From Trichoplusia ni (taxonomy: Eukaryota > Arthropoda > Insecta > Lepidoptera > Noctuidae): a stretch of 64,000 nt of DNA. The stretch spans positions 19,237,657 to 19,301,656 of the forward strand of contig NC_039482.1 of NCBI RefSeq assembly GCF_003590095.1, in the 5' to 3' direction. A program made the position numbers and the translations under genes. Positions within the stretch are counted from its first letter, which is position 1; each line of letters begins with the position of its first letter. Below are positions 21,201-34,245 of this stretch, in pieces. The notes under the pieces are model-generated. The model worked only from the letters and a program-made list of their open reading frames with translations, was not told the DNA's origin and did no database searches.

Positions 21201-22785
21201 ACAGATGAAAAGGTTGGATATATGAGAGAAATTGAAAACAATTTTAGACCGTCCTTTTATATTTAGCAAACTTCAACAGTATGTTAATATTTTGTTTCAT
21301 TATCTTTATGCAAACATCATATCACTTACTACAACTGATATCTAATAAACAAAATGAATCGAAGTATTAATGAAAGGTATGAATAAAGTTTTGTTTTTAG
21401 ATACTTTGCGTTAAATTTTAAGTTACAGTAATTAATACTCGGTAAAAAATAAAAACACATATTACGGCTAAATATTTTTCTTTGTCTTCTCAAAATACAA
21501 CAACATTGTAGAAAATTATTCTTCTTTTAACTTATCGGCACGAACTTAACATAAATAAGTAAGTTTAGTTAAAGTTGGCAAGGGCGCCAGACGTAGGTAC
21601 AGACAGCTGCATCACTGCAACTAGAAGTTGTTGTCTTAATATCACGATTGGGAATTCGTTTTTGCCAAGACACGTTGTTATTGTACAAAATAAACTCTAA
21701 AGAAAGGAATTTAACAACATGGTTAAGTAAAAATATGATAAAGTTTCATGTACCTAATAAGAATCCAAAAAAAAATAAACAGTTCGTTCTTGAATTTGTT
21801 TTTTTTTTATAAAACAAAAATTAGCATAGTAGCATTATTGCCATATTCCGAGTTGATTTTTGGAAAAGAAAACAAATCTGAAGAAAAAAAAAGTCGCCAT
21901 AGATTTGGTTAAGACTGTCACAGAACCAAAAAGAGAAGCATGTAAAATTACAGACAATTAGTAAATACCTACTGAATACTCGTATTTTTGATGACATATT
22001 GCAGTATATTGTTATTATTTATGACACAAAAATAGCCCTAGATATAGTAACATGTTCATTATAATATGACTTTCCACATAGCATGTATTCAACGGCTACA
22101 AGAAAGTGAGTTCAATTATTGGCTCAACTAGTATTGGTACTAGAGAAACTCGCAAGCAAAAACGTGTGATGAGATAAACTCGTAAACAATGACTAATAAT
22201 CAATCTTATCTACTTGTATTTGAGGGCTTTTCATATTATCTCGTGACGTCACTTGGATACTATCTTTTGTGACAATATGGTTTCACGATGATTTTTTTTT
22301 CTGAGTAAGATTTATTCGGACAAAACGTAAAATATGCGAGTTTAGGAGTCTAAAGATTTAAGGCTTGTATTCTCGCTAGTGACCTTGTGAAGGAGAGTGC
22401 GGGTTTGATATAGATGCAGTATTTATACGGGACGCATTTTTAAATAGTTATTATAGAAATCGGATACATTTTTAAAAAGCAACTAAACCTAATAATTTTC
22501 CAGTGTATGGCAAAGCAGTAGATTTTTTTCTAATGTTCTTTTATTAAAAATAAAGCAGTAAAATAGTTTTATCTCTACGAATTGGAGGTCATTTGGGGAT
22601 TTTTTTAGTTGTTAGGTGATGTCAATAAAAAAATTATGGCTAAACCAAATTACGTATCATATCATGTAGATTACTAACTATTTTTTGCAGATATAAATTC
22701 TCTGTAAGTGCCGGCGAAAAGCTGTTTCATCTGCACGCTTTTTTCAAGCTTTTTACTAAAGAGCAGCCTTAAATAGATTGCTTAT
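15267..22785. other. AT-rich stretch without recognised genes
   Basis: Possible large intron of the OTUD7-like gene if the 25748 exon belongs to it. I see scattered short repeats only. One is a GGATGTATGGAGACGACAGGT segment at about 17837 that recurs near 49672. No exon with both good splice sites and recognisable protein was found. Confidence 0.4.
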
Positions 22786-23000
22786 TGGGCCAAAATTGTG
22801 ATATTTAAAATGGCCGATGAATGAATAGAAATTGGATTAAATTGGCACCATTTGTATTATTCTAAGCATTTTTCCGAGCAGAACATTAACGGTCCATACA
22901 ATGTATTCCAATTATTGTGTAGGCAAAATACTTGAGAAAATAGGAACAGTTTCAAATTTAATCCAATTGCCATTCATTCATTGGACATTATAAATCGGGG
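22786..23000. mobile_element. fold-back MITE, copy 1
   Basis: The left part has AAAATGGCCGATGAATGAAT and AATTGGATTAAATTGGCACC; the right part contains the inverted AATTTAATCCAATTGCCATT and CATTCATTGGACATTATAAA. The centre has an inverted pair around GCATTTTTCCGAGCAGAA. The same arrangement is found at 40063-40306, so this is a dispersed element without coding capacity. Confidence 0.65.
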
Positions 23001-23282
23001 TCCTTTTGGTTAATGGTGGTGGTCTCCCTTATCCGCACGTAGGCTCCAATTCGGCCCATTCTTAAATGGATTGATGTGAGTCACAATATATAAAGAAATT
23101 CTAGTCCATTATTTACTGGGTCTAATTATATTTTATATTATCGTTGTTATTCATTTTGTCGATAATTGCATAAGACATTTAAAACATTTTGTCCACATTG
23201 AGTCACTAGATGACATGTGGTGCTTTTTGAAACAGTAACCTATTTGTTAATCCGGGGTCTCAGCTACCGTTAAACATCAATT

Positions 23283-23342
23283 TATAAAAATTGGTTCAGC
23301 CGTTTAGCACATTAACTTTCGCTTTTATAACATTAGTGCGAT
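23283..23342 (+). repeat. RTE-like repeat tail
   Basis: AAAATTGGTTCAGCCGTTTAG and AACTTTCGCTTTTATAACAT match the very common moth retroelement tail. Similar decayed tails are at 46720-46745, 56300-56390 and, inverted or decayed, 58305-58385. Confidence 0.55.
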
Positions 23343-25747
23343 AGGCACTTGCATAAATAAATTAAATAAGCCTAATTGCGTCATTTTACAAGCTGATTAT
23401 TAGTGAACCATATTGTAACAATGTACGCTAAACGCTAAGCATATCGCCAGACAATTCATGACGTCATTTGTCATGAAAGATTATGATTACAAAAAGTATA
23501 ACGCGATAACCATTCTCTTTTTTTACAGATGTTTCTTTGTTTGTTGTTATGTAGCATGGGAAGTTTTGTTTTCATATGGACATTGTAATATAGCTACCGC
23601 CAGAAGTAAGAATTTTGAAATTGTTTGAGAGAGAAGACATTTTACGCCGTGTTTTTCTATATCGTTTTTACAACGGCGACAGTGTTACATTAGGAGGTGG
23701 TGGCAGGCCCCAGGACAATATGTAAAAGTTATGTAAAAAAGTTTGTGTTAGAAAGGTCATTGACATGAGATTTCTTTTGTGTTGTGGGAGTATATATTTA
23801 CAGATATGATGTACTCATTTGTGTATAGCACAAAATCAAGTGTTATTCTTCTTTTTTTTGTATTTAGATTAACACTAAAAATCGAAACAAATAATATTCA
23901 ATACTAATATTAATATGAGGTAAAATGTCTCACATTATCAGGAGTAATTACAGCAACAATTGAATGATTCTTATAATACTTTTACTTTAATAAAACCACA
24001 TTATTTGGTAATTGTTGTATTTTGTCCTAAATTATAGGCAATATTTTAGGACAACATACAAACCACATAATCAAGTATAAAAATAACTACAAAAAAAAAC
24101 AGTTTTTACTTACCATTTCTGGCACAACACACCACTTAAATACCTAATACATAGAAAAAAACACTATTTCTTTTTTATTTAACTAAACATATGACTGTCA
24201 ATATTTGTGTACTACTTTTTTCAGATTATTTACAAGACTGAGTCAGTGTTTACATTGACGCACCTTTGAGTCAACTGATTACAGGCTTATCTTTACATTT
24301 CTATGTATAAATAACCACTAATAGTTATATAGCTATAGCGAACAGGTCATAACAGGTGAATAATATTTTATATTATATTATGATTGGCAATGGGAAATTG
24401 TAATATAATTTTTCCCTAAGTATTATGGTGAAATTTACATAACTAATTTGTAATTAAGCAATTTATATTATTTTTTTGCTGTAATAGTTAAAGCACAGTA
24501 TATGAGTGATCATCAACAACATAAATAATGTGGACTATGACAATTACAAGCTGCCATTATAAGAAATATAACAATACTAAACATCAATAGCATTTACATA
24601 AAAACAATGGAAATACGACTTGATAGAGAGATTTATAGATATTAGAATAACTAACACTTAACACCTAATAATGAAATAAAATTTTAAATTAATTTAATAA
24701 GTAAAACAGTTACTCAGGCAAAGTGCCCAAGCCCTTATATTAAGTGTTTTATAAAAAAAGTGCAAATACAAATAAAATTCCAGATTTAAAGAATTCAAAA
24801 CCACAGAGTATTAATATCAGGTATTATGTTACTGGCTAGTGAGAAGCTGTGAAGTTATGTTGTAATGAGATATGGCTGTTTCATTTGATGCCAGTGCCCC
24901 ATGCTTGCATAAGTTTAAAAACACTAGTTTCTATGACAATTAATCAGTATTGTGTTTGTACACTACAAACTTTAATACAAATATTGAAACATAAAATTAT
25001 GATCTTTAGATAAAACTTGGAGTTATTCCGATGACTAATGTAATGTTATCAGTTTCATTCAAAGTATGAATTGTGATAATTTTTCATTTAACTTTAGATT
25101 CTTTTGTTGCATTATTATTTATTTAGCACCATCCAAAAAAGGTTTCTTCTACAATGACCTTGAAATTTGGAGCAATGCATAGTTTGTTGCAATGTATAGT
25201 TTTTATTTAATTATCTACTCTTATAATCATATAAATAAAGTTTTAATTATTGACAGTCTAGGTGTTTAAGTTGCATAATGAGATTAATTAGACTGCTAGG
25301 CATAATCAAAAATGATTAAATTCCGAATCAATTAAATAATTCAAGAGAGCTACTGACGGATTTTATTATTAACCTGATGTACACTGTTTACATTTCTCAA
25401 GTAAAATATGAAAGGTCGTAAAGCTGGTAAACAAAAGAAATCGTTTTATAACACGTGCGTGATATGAATTGGTTATTATGCTGTATAAGTACCTAGGCGA
25501 AGTATTATCGTTGCCTTATAAATACTTGTAGGGCATAAGGCCGAATTAGACGATGACACTCCGCAACGCTCACTCAAGGTTACACGAAACAGCGCAACTG
25601 ACTTGCGGTCCAGACAAAACAACAGATTTAAAACGATTACGAAATTATACAGACCCTATATTTAACAATGAATTGCATTTGCATAAAAATTACGTACCTA
25701 CGAAACGACAGGTGTTTGATCATCGCGTATAAATATATATAACTCAC

Positions 25748-25790
25748 CTTTTAAAACGCAAAAAGTCTCCAAAACGTTGTTTTTATCCAT
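25748..25790 (-). CDS. candidate first coding exon, possible start of the OTUD7-like UBA domain
   Basis: Reads MDKNNVLETFCVLK and ends at a consensus donor AAAAG|GTGAGT in phase 1. The pattern M-D-x-VL-x-x-F-V resembles MDAVLSDFVRSTG, the start of the UBA domain of vertebrate OTUD7. The phase is compatible with the 15208 or 12197 acceptors, but the rest of a UBA domain would need a further exon that I did not find. An out-of-frame upstream ORF (25822-25751) overlaps this start. Confidence 0.4.
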
Positions 25791-25822
25791 AAAACACGTT
25801 CACTAGCAGAACAATTACTCAT
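25751..25822 (-). other. upstream ORF overlapping the candidate start
   Basis: An ATG at 25822 opens a 23-codon frame (MSNCSASERVLWIKTTFWRL...) that terminates at TAA 25753-25751, just before the GTGAGT donor. It overlaps the MDKNNV start in a different frame. If the transcript is real this could damp translation. Confidence 0.3.
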
Positions 25823-25930
25823 CCAACGAAAAATTCTGATTTTTTATGATTATTTACAATTTTACAATATTTACAAATAAACACCACTTTCTACTGCGCG
25901 AAGCACTTGTAAAAACCAAAAACAAAATAG

Positions 25931-25936
25931 ACTGAA
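25931..25936 (-). promoter_or_regulatory. candidate initiator (TCAGTC) for the minus-strand transcript
   Basis: TCATTCAGTCTATT on the minus strand matches the arthropod initiator TCAGT. It lies about 145 nt upstream of the MDKNNV start, with no intervening donor. No TATA box is evident. Short motif, so low certainty. Confidence 0.25.
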
Positions 25937-26070
25937 TGACACCAAAGTGACAGCTGTTTCACTAGTGTGGTCGTTCAACTCGACAAAACATAAAGTATGA
26001 TACGCGCATTGTTGAATCGATTCCAAAAATAATATTTTCGTATAGCAACGTAAGTAAGCCTTGAAGAGCG

Positions 26071-26391
26071 ATGACTGTCCAATTAAATTTTGTCAAAAAA
26101 TCTTTGAAATTTTTATTTCGACGTGCCATTAAGAAAATCTTAATATTTTTGAAAAAATATTATTTTAATGGAATCGTGTGCAATCGATTCAATCGAATCT
26201 TTCTGACCAAGTCTATGTCACAACACGTTGTCTATGACGAAATGTTGCAACGCTATGAATTTTACCCTGTTGATGGTAAATTAAATGATTATTTCAGATT
26301 TTGTTTCAAATACTTATGTGTTTTTTTTTTAATAAAACCTCAGTATGGGATACTTATGGATAGTTTCTCAGAGAATGTGTTAAAAATTTAA
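26071..26391 (+). CDS. unrecognised 106-codon ORF with nearby polyadenylation signal
   Basis: Single open frame rich in Phe, Lys and Ile (MTVQLNFVKKSLKFLFRRAI...), followed by AATAAA at 26457-26462. I recognise no domain. The AT-driven composition suggests chance, but length and the AATAAA 65 nt beyond the stop keep it as a weak candidate. It lies directly upstream (on the other strand) of the putative 25.93-kb initiator. Confidence 0.15.
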   Translation: MTVQLNFVKKSLKFLFRRAIKKILIFLKKYYFNGIVCNRFNRIFLTKSMSQHVVYDEMLQRYEFYPVDGKLNDYFRFCFKYLCVFFLIKPQYGILMDSFSENVLKI

Positions 26392-26918
26392 ATGTCCACC
26401 TGTGTAAAGTATTGTTATGCATTGTGTTATGCGTGTTATGGGTTTTAATTGCCTGAAATAAAGAATATTTAATTTAAAGTATACTGTCCTCCTACGTGCG
26501 TCAATATGGATTTTGATCTTGAAAAAACTTTTCGATTTGTACTAGGCGAAACTAAATCTTTTATAATTGAGTACCTACTATTTTTTTTTGTGGCGATTCG
26601 ACATCAGCTGCTATCCTAGGGAGATTGTAACAAACTCGTTGGCAACACTGCCCATAATTTCCGGGTTCCTGTCGGGCGGGCCAATACGGCTCGAAGGTCC
26701 AATCAAATCATTCAGCTCGCGAACCTATGTGGGCGATATCTATCAAAACAACGTTCTGTGTTAGGACTCGCGCGTGTTATTTACAAATTGAAAACATTGA
26801 CTGAAAATATTATCTCTTGATGTTTATAGAGATGCAGTGACATATTTAAGTGATATTTGACTTATTAAGACTGGAATTTTGCTATATTGACTGTGTGAAA
26901 ATTATTTAAGTGCCGAAA

Positions 26919-27000
26919 ATGACAGCTTCTACGATGATTGAATTGGAATCCTGGATAATCTATCAATGTGTCCTGAATGAATGCCATGTGTCCAGCAGCT
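26919..27000 (+). CDS. candidate first exon on the plus strand (could be 5' UTR)
   Basis: An ATG at 26919 reads MTASTMIELESWIIYQCVLN, ECHVSSS and ends at a strong donor AGCT|GTAAGTAG (27001). Just upstream is a locally GC-richer segment (26640-26780, with GGACTCGCGCGTG) that could be a promoter. No similarity recognised. If spliced to the 44169 exon the frame would stop at once (T+AG), which would make this a short upstream ORF. Confidence 0.3.
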
Positions 27001-27816
27001 GTAAGTAGAAATTGTAGTATTTAATTTCATAATTAATTCATTTGGAAGGTACAACACGCCACGACGCGTGCTTCAACACGTACAATTATTTAGTAAGCAA
27101 TTATTTTTGTGTCAGCATTAATTATAGCCATTAAATAATTCCGACTTATATACCGTTCATATGGGGGTGGTTATTTCTATTAGATTGCGTAAGTATTAAT
27201 ATTTAAGTAGTTATTTTTTTGTGTCAATTTGCCATGCGTAAACAGGTAGACCTGTTCGAATAATAGGGTAAACATTCCAATGGACATAATGTTGTATATA
27301 TAAAATAAACACAAAAGTATTGTTAAACAGTATTATTCTTGTCAGGAATATTGGCTTGTTACATTTTCATAGCTACTTACATTAATTAATATTTTTATTT
27401 ATTAGGTACACCTAAATACTTTGACAATCGTATTTTACTGTTCGGGAATTACGTTCAATGACTCACAGAAATTCAATTAATCTATTCAGCAAATTAATTG
27501 ACGACTTGCGTCGTTTGTTTTTAAATATAATTAAATTGTAAAAATGTTTTTGTATCTGGTCAGTATTTCTAAATGAAGAAGAATGCAACTTTGGATCATA
27601 AGGGTACACCAATCTTTACGTACAGTTTGTCTTAAACAATATGTTTTATATATGCATATTTCTTTCTTCATAGGTTTACACAACAAACATTTATTTACAA
27701 TTATAGTATAAATATTTCCCCGACCCGTAACACACGCTAATTACATCTAGAAGTAGTAGTAGTAGGCAACGTAGGAGTTTTTATTTAATAAATGTCGCGC
27801 GGTCACAAATAAAACC

Positions 27817-28095
27817 TGGCTAAGTGCGAGTTGGACACACGCAAGAATTGTTGCGTGCCATTATTTTTATTAAAAACGGCAAAAAATCATGACTGTTGAA
27901 TGGGAGCCCTTATGACATTTTTATTTTATTCTTATCTTTTGTCTAACCATGTTAAAAAAAAGACTATAATGTCGTGAATAACGGCTCCGGCTGTGAATAT
28001 TGCAGATATCTATTGTCCTACGTTATGGCCATTTGACAGACAGGAAGACACTGGAGTCTTAGAAATAGGATCCGGTTTTAACCTTTTTTCAACCT
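27817..28095 (+). repeat. dispersed lepidopteran repeat 'AAGTGCGAG...GACAGACAG', copy 1
   Basis: Begins CCTGGCTAAGTGCGAGTTGG, then AAAAACGGCAAAAAATCATG and GAATGGGAGCCC, and ends with GACAGACAGGAAGACACTGG, AGTCTTAGAAATAGGATCC. This order matches a repeat common in moth introns. Related copies or pieces: 36180-36458, 41607-41800, 34125-34245, 40785-40870 and 51643-51760. Confidence 0.65.
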
Positions 28096-28099
28096 CAGA

Positions 28100-31000
28100 G
28101 AAAAAAGAAAAATGTTGTGCCCTTCCATCACCGAAATCGGTTCGAAACAATTAGGTCATATTATTAGATCATAATCGGTTGACATAAAACGTTTATGACA
28201 GAAAGAGTAGATAATTTTATTACTGAAAACGACAAGAAACCAGGTTAGTTAAGCAGTTACCCTATTATTGAAATTGATTTGTAGCTTGCAGCCATAACAA
28301 TATACAAAAAACAAATCAAGTGGATCGTAATTTTCGATACTGTATTGAAGCAATGATATGGCCATAATCACAATTTTACCAGCACCCAAACATATTTTAA
28401 ATACAGACTCTTAATTAAGTTCAGAATTAAATTGCGATATTGGCGGCCAATCATAAACTACAAAACGAGTTTATTTAAACCAAACTGTATAGTGCGAAAC
28501 TCCTTTTAATTTGAATGAAAGGCTCATTACAGTACATCAAAATAATGAAAGCGGGAAACAAATGAAAATCGATGTTATTCGAATCGATTCTTTTAACGAT
28601 TACGATGTAGACCATAAACATTTATTAAATTGTTGTGATAAGAGTCGTCTCTTAGAAGCAAGTTAGGATCAGTGTTCGTGAACGCTCGAACGGACCATCT
28701 AATTAATGTTAATTGCGTATCTTCAGAACGAACACATGCCCTGCCCGACGCCGGAGTCTGTTAGTCTTCAATGGAGCATAAGTGCATTGAAGTGTGCTGC
28801 TAATTAAATACAAGGATGTATTATTGTAAGCATCATTTTACAGTCACCTAAAGATTATTGTTTTAGATTAGGTTGGTAGTTCGTGACAGCATGAGCTAAT
28901 TATTCTTGCAGGAAAAGCAAAATTGTCGAAGATTGCGGCTAAAAAAACCTAGGTAGTCTTAAAGAATACTTTTTTTTCTTATTGGCAACAAGTAGGAAAA
29001 CCTTTTATCTCCGTTACCTATGGAAACGGTAATAATTTTCTAATCGAACTAAAAAGCCCTCACAAAATTCGTGGAAAATCTAGGAAAATTGGATTCTGAT
29101 GAAATATTTTCCGTTTCACCTGACCTCAAATATAAAAGGTCTCTTCAACGAACGTTGTGCGATTAACAAAATCCATTTCGACGAAACGGAGTTGATGGGA
29201 ACCGTGGAAATGATTGCGTTCGCCGCTCTCATCAAAGTAAACAGAGTCCCGGTTGTGTCAGACATAAATTAGAGTGTTTTGGAGGTAAATTATGGATCGA
29301 TTGAGGTTTCATGACACAGGAGCTCCCTTAAGGACGCGGCCTTGGCGGCGGCCAGCTTTACGATCCCGACAACATGGAGCGTGTACGTTCATAGCGTTTT
29401 ATGTTCAGCGTTGCGTAACCAATAAATACGCGAATTTTATAGTAGCTACAAGTTTAACTGCCTGTCCTGTTACTGTATTTACACGAGACCAGATTGAGTA
29501 TTTTACTACTTACTTTAATTAAAAGCTGCGACAAATCTGTACCCTCTTTGTTGAACGATCGACATCGATCAAGCCACGCCGCCTAATAATTGCGATACTT
29601 GAACATAATAGCGAACTTAATTATCCTTGAAAATAATTAATTTAATACATTTAAGGCTTAAGGAAGTTTATTAAATAAATTCAATCTAGATTGGAGTGGA
29701 TTTACAAACGGAATATTACGAGATTTGAACACTAACGAACCCCATATTTTTAAGCATCCATTGCTAAGGAAAAGAAAGGATTATAAAAACTCCAAGAGCA
29801 AGTGGCAACAAAAAATTTAGGCAGTTACTGAACTTTCTACAGGCACTTACGAAAGTAATGTAAAATGCAGACGACCACTCCGACAAAGCTTTTTTAGATT
29901 AAACGAGAAATTCAAGTTAATGAACTCAACATTGCAATAGCATGAAATTACAATTAGCTTGCAGAAAAACTTTGTGTATTTTTAATTCTCTCATGATTGG
30001 AATGAATCGATCAAGCTACTTGAGATCAATTTAAAAACGACTACCATGTTAATGATTACTTGATTGAATTAATTTTCAAAACCTTTTTTTCTGTTACGTA
30101 TTCAATCTTTATAATGCATTCCTTCTTCCATACCTTCCTGACCATAAATATGTCTTATGAAAACTTAATAAGGCTCAACGGAATTAGTACGTCATAGAAT
30201 TTTACCATAAGTTCATGAACTCATAATTTATTTAACCCAGTTTAATATTTTTACTAAGCTTATTAGTTTTAATGGTCTCAATATGGTCGTCGTTAATTTA
30301 AAGTAATTAGGACAACAAGGTGTAATTGTTAGCGACAGGATCGCGTGGGGTCACACTGGATTGTGATGAAAGAAGTGGCAAATATACCAAAAATTAGGTT
30401 ATATATTTTAGACATTAGCTTTGGATGAAGTAAATTCGCAGAAGTAGAAAAATTAAAACTGTTTTAACTTGCCATTTCTGCATTTCCCGGTATAAAGCAA
30501 AATTTCGTTGGATGAATATCACAATCGAGCATCTGACCGCAATTTGCCGAAGTGCTCTCGGACAGGGATTATTCTGAATTCCACGTGTGGAATGCTGAAG
30601 GTCGGGATGCTTTTGTCAAGTATTCGCACTTCAGAATATCACCCCGCGTGCCCGGCTGCATTCCCTACGCATAATCGAAGGATTTTTGAGCATCCATCAC
30701 CAGTATTTTATGTTAGTTTGGGCACAGAATCGATAAAATCAGGGCCCGTCATATTAGACTGCGAAGGTCAAACAAATATTTTTTGAAGAACGGAATCCGA
30801 AAGTGAAAAAGAATGCAAAAAGGCGAGTCTATATCGCCGACGGGCCTGAAAACTGTTTACGAAAATAATTTAAATATTTATTGTGTCCACAGTTTGTACA
30901 AGATAAAAATTTTAGTCCCGATAAGTTTTTTAATTAAGAAGGGAGGACTCGGGAGTGTTATAAAGACTTGGAAATATGAGGCAAAAATGTTTCTTCATTT

Positions 31001-34000
31001 GGAGTTACCCTCTGTGTAAAGGGGTCCTTGTCGCGACTTATAATGGGTCGGTTCCTTGACGCTCAGCTGTTATGCGGCAGGTGCGTTCGCAGCTGCTCTT
31101 CCCGCCTTTGTAACGGTCGTACGAGCTCTAAACAACCGCATATAACAACTAACCAAGTCCGCATGTTTATAAATCTTTAAGTAAAAATAATTATATTTTT
31201 AAAGACATCTTCGATTTTTTCATTAGGCACTGCGGTACCATGACTAAGACGGTATGAATGTTAATTGGAATATGGCTGGCTTGCGAACCTTGTTCGGTAA
31301 ACAGTGGATTGTTCAGAATTCGAGCTTTATTTAGCTTATCTTTAAATACTTGATTAAATGACCAGCTTAATGTTAACAGCGACAACGCAAAATTCTAATA
31401 ACCATTTAAGGTATTCACGATTATGGAATCTTAGAAGAAATCTTAATTAAAATATATAATGCAAAAACAATTTGGATTCCTGAGATAGGTTACTTTAAAT
31501 ATAAGTTAAATGTTTTGTCGGGTAGGGCTTTAGACGAATGCTGATAGTCCCAAAATAGTTGTTCACTATCTCAATGATTTAGTTGCTCGTTAAGCTGTTG
31601 AACGTAGATTGATGTTACGGGATTCAGTAGCCGAAAATATTTGTCCATCGCTCACGTCTACTGCTCACTTCAAATGGCTTTCATATCAAGTAGTTCCTAG
31701 TCAACTTTGACACAAATACTTGGTTCATTTGTCTCGCATTTTTCAACTTAATTAAAACCCAAAATTTTTACTGCTATAGTAAAATATTTTACTATTAGCT
31801 TGTTATTTATCATCAACTGGTTTCAGAGACAAGGGATCCCTATTCTTCTGTATTTTTTCATCTGAACCTCGAAGTGTTAGTTAGCCCCATAATAATATCA
31901 TCTGGTTAGGCTCAGTAGGTTTTATTAAAAGTCGTTTATATGTTTTTAATTGTTAATATAATATTACTTTAAGATGCTTTACTGCCAACATTCCCACGCT
32001 CTCCATTGTAATGAGGCTCGAGCTTCGTACTTGTCATTTCATTTAACTGTTACTGCTGTTAACCCTTTTAACTTCATTCGCTGCATACCCTACGGTTGTT
32101 AAAGACTTCATGCTGACTTCGCTACATAGTTTGAACCTTTCCTTGCCATCATTAACGGTTCTTGCAGTTTCAAAATCAAGTTGTCGTTATGAACTGGTCT
32201 AGGATTATTCTGTAGACCTTTATAGGCCAAGTACCACTGTCTAAAGTATTAATTCAGCAGTAAAGCAAAATTTAATAATAATACAAAAAGTTTTTATTTC
32301 AAGTAGGCCGTTTTCCAGGTACTTTCAAAACGTTACAATGATGACTCTAGTTGCGTCTAGCCTAGTCGGTAGGCCCCCAGATCCTTACTATTTGAGATGG
32401 CATCCTTAATTCAATCATGGTATCTTGTACTAAGGATTAAATTTAGGGATCTACAGGGGTATAATGATCGATCGCCAGCGGACATCGACCTTAAACCCAT
32501 TTCTCTGTCAGAATTTAGTCAATTCTCTGAGGGTTAGAAGCTTTCAAGTTGTATTATACTTGATATTTTAGTACACAACATATACTATATATGATATACG
32601 CTAGTTGATGTCTTAAATAAATATACACATACTAACATTTTACACCTACTTTTCTTGCTTCTAGAATTTATGAGCTGACATTTTGATTCAGGTTTTGAAT
32701 TCTTCTGTCCCGTCTTACATGGTTTGAAGTTTTGATAAGTGTATTGTCTGATCTATGAAAGTCTTAACAATAAATGTGGAAAGCTGAATGTTGGATAGGT
32801 GATCGAATAATGGGTCGCGGGTCATGGCCGCCTGTCAATGGTGTCAGCAATCAATACCATGTCAAAATGGCTGTTATTATCACTGTTATGATAGTTCTAG
32901 TGTTATTGTAACACCCTTATTTGTTAGTAAGTGTTATTTATTTCAAAAATAATAGTACAAAAATGGGCATGTTCTTGATTCGGTAGCATATTATAACAAT
33001 CAAATTTGAATATTTGTCATAACGTTATATTTTACAATCTAACTAAATAATTCCAAAAAGGTTTCAACGATGATATGTACCGAAATAACCCCCTAATTTC
33101 ATAATCCTCCTCGTTTAAGAACAAACACTATTTAAGTCTAATAATATCGCTAAAGATCGATATAAAGTGTCGTCTAAAATTACGACAAATCCACAGGGGA
33201 ATGGTTCACCAGCTATCAATATTAATAAAATGCTTGTCTGTATTCGAACATAATAAATTCATTGTCACGTGCCCGCGTGTGGAATATTTCATAATGAATG
33301 ATTAATACACAAGTTACGTTACTATATAGTGCTTGAACGATATATCTTGGGAACTATAAGGAAAATGATAAAAATAAACTTAAAAACCAATGTTTCCAAC
33401 ACAAATTAATGAGCTTTAAAATGAACTGACTGGCTGACACAAAAAAAAGAATTAAATTCAAATCAGAAATAGAATTGTAACGGTTTTATTCAAATTTGTT
33501 TTTGGAATCGCAGTGTTTTGTTTATTCGATCTTTCGTTGAACTGTTGGCATTCGGTTAACGTTCCGTTTTTCCTTTAATTATCCTAAATTTAGAGTTACA
33601 CGTAAACATATAAGTTAATATCAGGTGATAACTCAAACTCAATCGTAGTTTGCAAACAAAAAGTTTGATTGCTTTCTCAAGTTTGGAGTTTAGTAAGTAA
33701 TCTGATTTCCGCGCTAAGTTATTGATAGAGTATTTTGAAACATACTTATTTACATTTACGAAGCACAAATAATACCTATTGCTGTCATTAAAATAACTCG
33801 ACGAGAAACTATTAAATACTTCAATTATTGCCAGCAAGCGGTTTATTAAGATTCGTTTGCGGATTAAGTCATTATTCAAAATGTTGTGCACTTATTAAAA
33901 AATATTCTACAGTTAAGTAACATTGGAATTTTCAAGCATGAATCTTTTGCGAAACAATAAAAGTGAATGTAGTCTGACGTCATACCGTCATACGCTCTAC

Positions 34001-34120
34001 CTGCACACAATTCTCTACTCAGAATCTGATGAAGAATTGAAGATATTTTGAAGATCATTAAAAGTTTTCGAATTCTGCACACGACTCATAACTTTATGAC
34101 AGTGCCGCTTTTTAGGAGTC
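28100..34120. other. AT-rich non-coding stretch
   Basis: No exon or repeat family that I can name with confidence. The frames at 29292-29522 and 30508-30786 are somewhat GC-richer but have no splice sites or similarity to support them. The segment 31020-31140 (CGCGACTTATAATGGGTCGG, GCGTTCGCAGCTGCTC) is a local GC rise of unknown meaning. Confidence 0.4.
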
Positions 34121-34124
34121 GCTA

Positions 34125-34245
34125 CCCAAAGGGTGAAAAGATAAAAACCAAACCCTGTTACTATTCATACTACGACTATGATGTCGGTCTGGCTGTCTGT
34201 CAGTCTGTGCGTCTTTTCGTCCGACTATCATCGGGTCGTATACCA
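34125..34245 (-). repeat. fragment of the same dispersed repeat
   Basis: The plus strand reads CTACCCAAAGGGTGAAAAG, AAACCCTGTTACTATTCA, and CTGGCTGTCTGTCAGTCTGT. This is one end of the family, here decayed. Confidence 0.5.

Noticed and set aside
24085..24150. Minus-strand donor AATG|GTAAGTAAAAAC as a UBA exon of the OTUD7-like gene
   Set aside because: The only nearby acceptor gives an immediate stop in the required phase, and the alternative would be a 22-nt exon without UBA residues.
26071..26391. A confident small gene with poly(A) signal
   Set aside because: Composition is dominated by Phe, Lys and Ile as expected from AT-rich chance frames; kept only as a very weak candidate in the feature list.
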